The position numbers were made by a program, and so were the translations under genes. The notes under the pieces are model-generated. The model ran no database searches. It worked only from the letters and a program-made list of their open reading frames with translations, and had not been told where the DNA came from. From Salaquimonas pukyongi (lineage in GTDB: Bacteria > Pseudomonadota > Alphaproteobacteria > Rhizobiales > Rhizobiaceae), in NCBI RefSeq assembly GCF_001953055.1, contig NZ_CP019044.1, forward strand, positions 1,984,001-2,048,000: DNA of 64,000 nucleotides. Reading direction: 5' to 3'. Numbering within the stretch: the first letter of the stretch is position 1; the number at the start of each line of letters is the position of its first letter. Of this stretch, positions 9,196 to 15,391 are shown in pieces.

Positions 9196-9432
9196 ATGAA
9201 ATGCGTCTTTGTCCAGATCAGGTGCAAACCCGGCGAAACCTACCGGGTTGCCGACGAACTTTACAAGCGTGAGGTCGCTTCCGAACTCTATTCGACAAGC
9301 GGCGACTACGATCTGCTGATGAAACTCTACATCGAGGACGGCAAGGACATCGGCAAGTTCATCAACGACAACGTTCTGGACATTCCGGGCATCAGCCGCT
9401 CGCTGACCACGCTGACCTTCAAGGCATTCTAG
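9196..9432 (+). CDS. Stand-alone AsnC/Lrp ligand-binding (RAM) domain protein
   Basis: The 78-residue product MKCVFVQIRCKPGETYRVAD... with SGDYDLLMKLYIED and PGISRSLTTLTFKAF is the effector-binding half of Lrp/AsnC regulators without a helix-turn-helix. Family domains of this sort oligomerise and bind amino acids. Lying 15 bp after livM, it is probably co-transcribed with the transporter. It may sense the transported ligand or modulate a full-length Lrp protein. Its TAG stop codon is formed by the left end of a MITE-like repeat. The C-terminus TLTFKAF looks complete for the family, so little or nothing was lost. Confidence 0.82.
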   Translation: MKCVFVQIRCKPGETYRVADELYKREVASELYSTSGDYDLLMKLYIEDGKDIGKFINDNVLDIPGISRSLTTLTFKAF

Positions 9433-9741
9433 AGCGTGTCCGGTTTAAATTAAAGCAGTTTGCATGGATGGATTTTTCGTTTCCGGCAAGGAGAACACCG
9501 CAGCGCGGTGCCTTGCCACCTCGCGAGGATTTCGACGAAGCCAGAACGCAAAAGACACCACAGCCGGGCACTTAACATCATGAATGTATCGGGTTTTCTG
9601 CAATCGTTTGAACCTGGTTCCCTGCCCTTCGGGCAGCGTCGGAAAATACTGACAGTGCCTGCACTGCGTCGCATTTTCCTCCTTGCCGAAGACCAAACTC
9701 CCGGCGCTCAAACGATTCCATTTAAGCCGGACACGCTCTAG
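9430..9741. mobile_element. MITE-like element, family A, complete copy (about 311 bp)
   Basis: The left end is TAGAGCGTGTCCGGTTTAAA and the right end, read in reverse, is TAGAGCGTGTCCGGCTTAAA, giving 20-bp terminal inverted repeats with one mismatch. TA flanks each side as expected for a TA target-site duplication (IS630/Tc1-like). No transposase is encoded. The first 101 bp recur at 60851-60951 with one difference, and a solo end lies at 34753-34766. The left TA plus G supplies the stop codon of the preceding gene. Confidence 0.7.
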
Positions 9742-9760
9742 GATCAGGACCTCTGCAAGC

Positions 9761-10216
9761 TCAGTTCTTTTTCTGCCGGAAATCCTGGTGACAGGCAGAA
9801 CACGCCTTGCCCACGGCCCGAAACCGGTTTGACAGCACAGCCTCATCGCCTGCATGCGCCACCTGTGAGAGCTGGCGTGCAGCAGCTGCCAATTCATCGG
9901 CAAGGTCGTTAAAACGTTGCGCTTCTTCCCATACCAGGGGTGTGGCTTCGCTCATTGCCTGCCGGCTTTCCGGCGTATCGGGAAACAGCGTTTTCATCTC
10001 GATTGCATGTCCGGCAATGGCGTCTGCAGCCTTGCCTGCCTTGGCAGGTTCGAAGGCGCTTTCACCTTTCAACATGCGCCCCACAACCGCCATCGCATCC
10101 TTCATGGCCGTCATGGCGTCCATGCGCTGCTTGACAATCCCCGTGGCGCCCTGGTGGGCAAAAGCCGCCCCGCCGAGGGCAACAGCAAGCACAAGTGCTG
10201 CCAGTGTCCTTTTCAA
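9761..10216 (-). CDS. Cytochrome c' family protein
   Basis: The protein carries a signal peptide (LKRTLAALVLAVALGGAAFA) and a single C-terminal haem motif CSACH close to its end. This is the classic order of cytochrome c' (a four-helix bundle whose haem site is at the C-terminus). Such periplasmic cytochromes bind NO or shuttle electrons. TTG at 10216 is chosen because GGGAAG lies 6 bases upstream and the signal peptide begins there. A TTG at 10240, overlapping the upstream stop, would add eight residues. It is the last gene of a cueR-cytochrome c-cytochrome c' operon. Confidence 0.83.
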   Translation of the reverse strand: MKRTLAALVLAVALGGAAFAHQGATGIVKQRMDAMTAMKDAMAVVGRMLKGESAFEPAKAGKAADAIAGHAIEMKTLFPDTPESRQAMSEATPLVWEEAQRFNDLADELAAAARQLSQVAHAGDEAVLSNRFRAVGKACSACHQDFRQKKN

Positions 10217-10236
10217 GATCAACTTCCCTTTTCTGC

Positions 10237-10665
10237 TCAATGGATACCGTTGGCGCGCTGCAAGGTGCGGACATAGGCAACGATGTCGCGAACCTCGTCT
10301 TCGCTGACACCTTCTACCGGCGGCATGTTACCAAACCGCCAATGATGAGACCGCACGCCATTGGCAGCAGCATGGAAAAATGCGCCATCAGAGTGATGGT
10401 TCGGTTCATAGATCACATGCACCAGCGGTGGCCCCTTGCCGTCATTACCCGCAGCATTCTTGCCGTGGCAGGTTGCGCAATTGCCGTTGAAGGCCGCCTC
10501 ACCCCGGGCTGCTGCACCGTCAAGCTCAGGCACCGTCACCCTGACAAGGGGTGCCCCCGTGCCGCCGGTTTCGTTTCCGCCCGGCCGGGTCAGCCAGTAT
10601 CCTGCTGCTGCAACACCGATTACTGCTGCAGCGACAACCATTTTACGGGCATCAAATGCGCTCAT
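10237..10665 (-). CDS. Membrane-anchored class I c-type cytochrome
   Basis: The 142-residue protein has an uncleaved-looking N-terminal membrane segment (residues 9-25), one haem motif CATCH (63-67) and a probable axial Met in FGNMPPVEG. It ends with a VRDIVAYVRTLQRANG helix usual for mono-haem cytochromes c. AAGGAGG lies upstream of the ATG at 10665. That start overlaps the cueR stop by 4 bp, so translation is coupled to the copper regulator. It is likely to carry electrons in the periplasm to an oxidase or to a copper or NO enzyme; the partner is not in the window. Confidence 0.85.
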   Translation of the reverse strand: MSAFDARKMVVAAAVIGVAAAGYWLTRPGGNETGGTGAPLVRVTVPELDGAAARGEAAFNGNCATCHGKNAAGNDGKGPPLVHVIYEPNHHSDGAFFHAAANGVRSHHWRFGNMPPVEGVSEDEVRDIVAYVRTLQRANGIH

Positions 10666-11078
10666 GAGAACCTCCTTGACCCTGCAATGTCGGCTTCCCC
10701 CGCAAGGTCCTCCAGGATCGGGCAATCCGGCCGGTCGTCGCCATGACAGTGCTCCACAAGATGGGCAAGCGTCATCTGCATCGCCTTCAGTTCAGCGATT
10801 TTCTGCTCAATCGCCTCGATCTTGGCGCTGGCAATCGCCTTCACATCGGCACTGGCCCGGTTGTGGTCCTCATACAGCGCCAGCAATTGCCGGCACTCCC
10901 CGATCGAAAAACCGAGGCTGCGCGCCCGCTGCACAAACTGCAGCTTTGAAATGTGTTTTGGGGAGTAGTCGCGATAATTGTTCTCGCCGCGATCAGGGTG
11001 CACCAGGCCGATATCCTCATAATAACGGATGGTCTTTGGCGGCAGCCCACTAAGCGCACTGGCTTTTCCGATGTTCAT
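10662..11078 (-). CDS. cueR: Copper-responsive MerR-family regulator (CueR-like)
   Basis: The 138-residue protein has an N-terminal winged helix (MNIGKASALSGLPPKTIRYYEDIGLV), a long dimerisation helix and the metal loop C111-x7-C119 in HCHGDDRPDCPI. That two-cysteine spacing is diagnostic of CueR/HmrR sensors of Cu(I), Ag(I) or Au(I). The gene is first in an operon with two c-type cytochromes instead of the usual copA or cueO. A MerR-type promoter with a 19-bp spacer lies just upstream and implies autoregulation. Confidence 0.9.
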   Translation of the reverse strand: MNIGKASALSGLPPKTIRYYEDIGLVHPDRGENNYRDYSPKHISKLQFVQRARSLGFSIGECRQLLALYEDHNRASADVKAIASAKIEAIEQKIAELKAMQMTLAHLVEHCHGDDRPDCPILEDLAGEADIAGSRRFS

Positions 11079-11099
11079 GGAGCCTCCTTTCCCAAGTGT

Positions 11100-11130
11100 T
11101 CGATAGCGCTTACAGCAACTGGAAGGTCAA
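11100..11130 (-). promoter_or_regulatory. CueR-type promoter with 19-bp spacer
   Basis: Read on the reverse strand, -35 TTGACC (11130-11125) and -10 TATCGA (11105-11100) are 19 bp apart. The spacer holds the dyad CTTCCAGTTGCTGTAAG. The long spacer and the CTTCCAG/CTGTAAG half-sites match operators of CueR/HmrR proteins in alphaproteobacteria. It drives the cueR-cytochrome operon. Confidence 0.7.
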
Positions 11131-11146
11131 GGGCGGCATTTTGCGT

Positions 11147-12040
11147 TCAAGGCTTGTTGAGCAGCCGCACCAGTTCCGGCAACATGCGCTCACCGTGGCC
11201 AGCTTCGATTTCACCTTCAAGCAGTTTCAAAATGGCTTCGGCAGCCTGTTTCTGCGCGCCAAGGTCATCTGCCATCTGCACGTAATAGCCGATATCCTTT
11301 CCCGCATTGGCAACAGAGAATTTAAGGCCGGAAACATCGCCGTCAACAAGATAGGGCGAGAGCCGGTCGAGAACGACACTGTTTCCCCCGCCCTTTGCCA
11401 GTACTTCCACGAAGCGTTCGGGCGCAATGCCTGCACGCTGCGCACTGGCTGAAGCCTCCGCCAGCACGGCGGTAAATCCCAGCGAGACGTAATTGTGCAA
11501 CAGCTTCATGGTATGGCCGGCGCCAATGCCGCCCACATGGGTGACGTTTTCGGCAAAGCTTTCAAGCAGCGGCACCATGGCGGCAAACACCGCTTCCTCG
11601 CCGCCGCAAATCAGGTTGAGCCTGCCTTCCATGGCCTCCTTGGGCGTGCGGGTCATCGGCGCGTCAATAAAGGCACCGCCCTTTTGTGCAACCAATTGCG
11701 CCAGACGGCGTGTTGAGGAGGGAATGGCAGTGGAGCAATCGATGATCACCATATCCGGTTTCATCCCGGCCAGAATGCCGTCCTTGCGGGAAAGGATATC
11801 CTCCACCTGGGGCGAACCGGTAACGCACAGCAGGATGACGTCGCATTGAGCGGCAAGTCCCGCGCCGCTCTCGGCCTTCTGTGCGCCGGCCCCAAGCAGG
11901 CCGTTCACCTTCTGGTTTCCGGGATGATCGAGAAAGACCAGCCGCCAGCCCTTTGCCACCAGATTGGTGGCAATTCCCAGACCCATCAATCCGACACCGG
12001 CAAGCCCGATGGTATGTTTTTCCCGGTCTGCGCTTTCCAT
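11147..12040 (-). CDS. NAD(P)-binding beta-hydroxyacid dehydrogenase (3-hydroxyisobutyrate dehydrogenase family)
   Basis: About 297 residues. The N-terminus has a Rossmann motif GLAGVGLMGLGIATNL; then come DAPMTRTPKEAMEGRLNLICGG (substrate-binding loop) and GAGHTMKLLHNYVSLG containing the catalytic Lys. These place it in the HIBADH/tartronate-semialdehyde reductase/glyoxylate reductase superfamily. ATG at 12040 is chosen; an in-frame GTG at 12055 adds five residues. The neighbours do not reveal the substrate. The N-terminal RTP in the DAP(M)xR loop differs from the DAPVSGG of true HIBADH, so another hydroxyacid is likely. Confidence 0.82.
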   Translation of the reverse strand: MESADREKHTIGLAGVGLMGLGIATNLVAKGWRLVFLDHPGNQKVNGLLGAGAQKAESGAGLAAQCDVILLCVTGSPQVEDILSRKDGILAGMKPDMVIIDCSTAIPSSTRRLAQLVAQKGGAFIDAPMTRTPKEAMEGRLNLICGGEEAVFAAMVPLLESFAENVTHVGGIGAGHTMKLLHNYVSLGFTAVLAEASASAQRAGIAPERFVEVLAKGGGNSVVLDRLSPYLVDGDVSGLKFSVANAGKDIGYYVQMADDLGAQKQAAEAILKLLEGEIEAGHGERMLPELVRLLNKP

Positions 12041-12162
12041 GCAATGTAGTCCCACTCGCCATTTGAAGCGCTATTCTGACCATCACGGCGGCAACAGGCA
12101 AATGCAAAACTGCGCTGTTTACAACAGCTTGCCGCAATAAGTGGAATCAGGCTGATCGTTGG

Positions 12163-12981
12163 TCAGGCTACAAACAGCTTGTCGAGCCCTGCTGCCTTTA
12201 CGGCCTGCCAGCTTTCCGCGATCGGTCTGTAGTCTTCTTCACCGCGCCGTTTGAAACAGGTAATCAGCAGCGCCTGGCTGGTTTCCTCGTCAAGTTCGGC
12301 AATGGCATCCTCAATGGCGCAACACAATTGATCCTTCCGGCCGGAAAAGGTGGCAGAAGCGATGAAGGGAAGTCCCGGCGTCTCGGGTGTGTGTCCAATC
12401 ACCGAAACGCGGCGCGCTGCCGGATCAAGACGCCGCGCCAGCTCAAACGTTACCGCATCGATCGCCGCCAGATCGGCGCTGTCTTCTGCCACCGCCTGAA
12501 TGGAAGCACGGTGCGAACCGGTTCTGACCGGCACAAGCCCTTTCGGCAGCTTGCCGCCTGCCTGCAGAACTCCCGAAAGCCAGGCAGCCAGACCCGATTG
12601 CGAACGGGGATCATTATAGGCAAACCGCAAGGAAGGCGTCTTGAAGGGATCGATATCCTCCCGCCCTTCCCCTGCAATGAGAACGCTGCGGTAATTGCCC
12701 GGCCCACAGCCAATCGCATAGGTTGGCGAACCGAGCAGCGTTACCTTTCCCTCAAGCTCGTTCACAAAGGGAAGCCCGCAGGTCTGGCCGATCAGCAATC
12801 CCGGATCGAGCCAAAGCGCATGCGGATCGCCCGCACGGCTCAGGTTCTGCGGTACGGCCCCACCGATGCCGTGATCGGCCAGCATCTGCCGCAGCACCTG
12901 CCAGAAGCGCTCTGTATGATGGCGGATTTCCGGCCAGTCATACATCGGCAAAGCAGCAATCATGGGTAGAGATTGAATCAT
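12163..12981 (-). CDS. PhnD/SsuA-like phosphate/phosphonate-binding protein without signal peptide
   Basis: The 272-residue protein MIQSLPMIAALPMYDWPEIR... with LGSPTYAIGCGPGNYRSVLIAG, FAYNDPRSQSGLAAWL and GSHRASIQAVAEDSADLAAIDAVTFEL has the fold pattern of PhnD-type (PF12974) ligand-binding proteins. There is no signal peptide and no permease or ATPase gene nearby, so it may act in the cytoplasm as a sensor or enzyme accessory. An ATG at 12963 is an alternative start. It lies 40 bp after the desaturase gene on the same strand and may share its transcript. Confidence 0.7.
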   Translation of the reverse strand: MIQSLPMIAALPMYDWPEIRHHTERFWQVLRQMLADHGIGGAVPQNLSRAGDPHALWLDPGLLIGQTCGLPFVNELEGKVTLLGSPTYAIGCGPGNYRSVLIAGEGREDIDPFKTPSLRFAYNDPRSQSGLAAWLSGVLQAGGKLPKGLVPVRTGSHRASIQAVAEDSADLAAIDAVTFELARRLDPAARRVSVIGHTPETPGLPFIASATFSGRKDQLCCAIEDAIAELDEETSQALLITCFKRRGEEDYRPIAESWQAVKAAGLDKLFVA

Positions 12982-13021
12982 GCTGCCCGCAATAAGGTAT
13001 CCGCCCGGATTTGAACAGTCC

Positions 13022-14071
13022 TTAATTTTGGCTGTTGGGGCGCGATCCGCTTTTTTTCCCGCCCGCAACATTCCCGGGAAAGGGTACCGGTTCCTTGCGG
13101 CGGAAGGCGTAGCGGCGAAACAGTTCGCCATAGGTCGAAACCGAATAACCACGGTTCATTTCCCGGTAACGGGCCACATTCTGCCGGTAGCGTTCCGGCA
13201 GGCGGTACCAGGCAAGGGACGGTGCGGCATGGTGCACCGCATGCAGGGAATTGTTGAGAAACAACCAGGAAAAAATGCCGCCATTTTCAACGATGATGCT
13301 GCGCCCGCGGCGGATGGCGCCCGTCCCGCCCTGCATGGCTTCTGAAAGCTCGCTTTGGTGCTCGGCAAACGTGCGCACCATCAAAAGCGACATGCCAAGA
13401 TAACAGGACACCAGATAGGCCCAGACGGGCACGACACCATGGGCGGCGATCAGCGCCAGCAACAGGCCGCCGAGCGCCCAATGGAACAGCCAGCGCGCCG
13501 CAAGCCAGGCCTCACCGGCTCCAACGCGCTTGAAGTCGTGACGCAGCAAACCGAGCGTGCCGATAGCAGGACCAAGCACCAGCCGCCCGGCAAAGGTGTT
13601 GTTGGCGTTGAGAATTGCCCGGGCAACCGCGTTCTGCCGCAACCAGTCCGCAATATCCATGTACCAGCTTTCCGGATCGTCATAAGGATCGCACAGATTG
13701 CAGTCCAGATGGTGGGTCAGATGGGTTTCCTTGAACCGGCAATAGGGAATGATCAGGCCGATTGGCGCGAAGGCCAGAACATCGTTGAGCCATTGCGCCC
13801 TGAAAGGATGGCCGTGCACAAACTCATGCTGGGTAGAGGAATGCAGCGTCAGCAGAGGCGCCAGCGCGGCAATGGCCAGCAGACCGCCGGGTATGGTGGA
13901 GAAAATCGCGGGCCCGTAGAAAACCAGTCCGGCCCAAACCAGATATATGGAAGCCATCAGCACCAGCGTCCGCCAGTCGCCGCTGTCGGCGAGGCGAAGG
14001 AAACTGCCCTGAATTTCAACCTGTTTGTTCCCCGTTGCGGCAGCCGCGCCGCTATCTTGCATGCGTTTCAT
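13022..14071 (-). CDS. Membrane fatty acid desaturase family protein
   Basis: The 349-residue integral membrane di-iron enzyme carries the three histidine boxes: HEFVHGH near residue 83, HLTHH near 117 and HAVHH near 276. Hydrophobic spans lie between them. Family members insert double bonds into, or hydroxylate, acyl chains or carotenoids. The C-terminal 25 residues are basic and not conserved. It is divergent from an XRE regulator whose upstream region has a strong palindrome, so regulation by that protein is plausible. The acyl substrate is unknown. Confidence 0.83.
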   Translation of the reverse strand: MKRMQDSGAAAATGNKQVEIQGSFLRLADSGDWRTLVLMASIYLVWAGLVFYGPAIFSTIPGGLLAIAALAPLLTLHSSTQHEFVHGHPFRAQWLNDVLAFAPIGLIIPYCRFKETHLTHHLDCNLCDPYDDPESWYMDIADWLRQNAVARAILNANNTFAGRLVLGPAIGTLGLLRHDFKRVGAGEAWLAARWLFHWALGGLLLALIAAHGVVPVWAYLVSCYLGMSLLMVRTFAEHQSELSEAMQGGTGAIRRGRSIIVENGGIFSWLFLNNSLHAVHHAAPSLAWYRLPERYRQNVARYREMNRGYSVSTYGELFRRYAFRRKEPVPFPGNVAGGKKSGSRPNSQN

Positions 14072-14191
14072 TCATCCCCTCAATTCACGGTCTGCTCCCC
14101 AACAGACAGCGAAATAATACGGAATACTGACAGCTCCTGACAACGCGACAATCCGCAAGATGAATATGAAATTCACACATAAACATCAATT

Positions 14192-14211
14192 TTGTTGTGA
14201 GGTCACAACAA
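14192..14211. promoter_or_regulatory. Perfect 9+9-bp palindrome, candidate operator of the XRE regulator
   Basis: TTGTTGTGA, a 2-bp GG spacer and TCACAACAA form a perfect inverted repeat. It is 18 bp upstream of the ATG of the XRE gene at 14230 and 120 bp upstream of the divergent desaturase. A site here would allow autorepression. Confidence 0.6.
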
Positions 14212-14229
14212 TCTCGCTATGATCGCACA

Positions 14230-15090
14230 ATGCCGGGAACGTCCGACAAACGCGATGTGGCAGCGGTTTTCCGTGAGCGGCTGATCATGCTGATCGAGCA
14301 GCGCGGCGAAAGCTTTTCAGCCTTTGCCGATGCCATTGGCGTCGACCGCTCGGCCCTGAGCCAGTTCATGGCACCAGGTTCGACCCGCCTGCCCCGCGCC
14401 GAAACCCTGCATGCCATCGCACGCACTTGCGGCGTCTCCCTCGACTGGTTGCTGGGGCTCATTGCCAGCGAGGAAACCGGCAGTGAAACCGTTCCCTTGC
14501 TGGAAACAGAACCCACCAGCGACCAGGTCGATGGCCAGTTGCACGCCAAATGGCATCGCGAGGCAACGGGCTACAAGATCCGCTACGTTCCCTCAGGGCT
14601 CCCCGACCTGCTCAGAACCGAGGCGGTCAGCCAGCACGAGTTTTCCGTCAGAACGCCGGAAGGCGTGGCCGCCAAGGACAAGCAGGCACGCGAACAGCTT
14701 GATTATTCCCGCCGGCCAGAAACCGACATGGAAGTTTGCATGCCCCTGCAGCGCCTGCAGATATTTGCCGAAGGCCGGGGCGTGTGGACCGGGCTTTCTT
14801 CCACCGTACGCCGCCACCAGTTGGAGACAATCGCGCGCCTGACCACCGAAATGTACCCCACCTTCCGGCTGTTTCTTTACGATGAGCGGCTGATCCACGC
14901 CTCCCCCTACACCGTTTTCGGCCCCAAGCGGGCCGCCGTCTATCTGGGCGGTCTTTATCTGGTCATCAATTCCGCCGAACACATCAAGGCCCTGACCCGC
15001 CATTTCGATCATCTCATACGCATTGCCGATATCGGGCCGGACAGAATATCAGATCACATGGACAGGCTGCTTGGCACCGCGGCGCCCTAG
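14230..15090 (+). CDS. XRE-family helix-turn-helix transcriptional regulator
   Basis: About 286 residues. The N-terminal helix-turn-helix is SFSAFADAIGVDRSALSQFM...RLPRAETLHAIARTCGVSLDWLLGL. It is followed by a large C-terminal domain (about residues 110-286) with no family I recognise, possibly effector-binding. A GTG at 14197 would extend it by 11 residues but would place the palindromic operator inside the gene, so ATG 14230 is preferred. It is divergent from the desaturase and may control it. The TAG stop abuts a MITE-like repeat of family B. Confidence 0.78.
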   Translation: MPGTSDKRDVAAVFRERLIMLIEQRGESFSAFADAIGVDRSALSQFMAPGSTRLPRAETLHAIARTCGVSLDWLLGLIASEETGSETVPLLETEPTSDQVDGQLHAKWHREATGYKIRYVPSGLPDLLRTEAVSQHEFSVRTPEGVAAKDKQAREQLDYSRRPETDMEVCMPLQRLQIFAEGRGVWTGLSSTVRRHQLETIARLTTEMYPTFRLFLYDERLIHASPYTVFGPKRAAVYLGGLYLVINSAEHIKALTRHFDHLIRIADIGPDRISDHMDRLLGTAAP

Positions 15091-15271
15091 GCTGTATCGA
15101 CATTTGGGTTTCGCACGCGGCGCGAGACGGATTCTGCAAGAATAGGGTGAAAATCGCCCACTTCGGCGTCGCGGAACCTCGAAAGGATAGCGACCTGTCA
15201 TCGGTTCCGCTCCTGGAATTGAACGATTTTCCCCCGTACCGCGCTCCAAATCCCAAATGTCGATACAGCCT
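15089..15271. mobile_element. MITE-like element, family B, copy 1 (183 bp)
   Basis: The ends AGGCTGTATCGACATTTGGG (15089-15108) and its exact inverse (15252-15271) form 20-bp terminal inverted repeats. The interior is shared with the copy at 24736-24951, in the same orientation, except for about 32 bp present only there and small differences. It has no coding capacity. It lies between an XRE gene and the first DAO-GcvT flavoprotein gene. The target duplication is not obvious. Confidence 0.72.
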
Positions 15272-15391
15272 GGGCCAAAGCCCGCCACTTGCCGGATTTC
15301 GACAGAAACCGTCCTTTTTTGAAAACTCCCCTCGCATCCGCGCCCTATCCTCTTTCCGTTCGCAGTAGCAGTCTGCAGGATGGAGGAATTC

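Noticed and set aside
12056-12162. Possible small gene or tRNA in the gap between the oxidoreductase and the PhnD-like gene
   Set aside because: No cloverleaf, no ribosome site and no conserved frame could be found.
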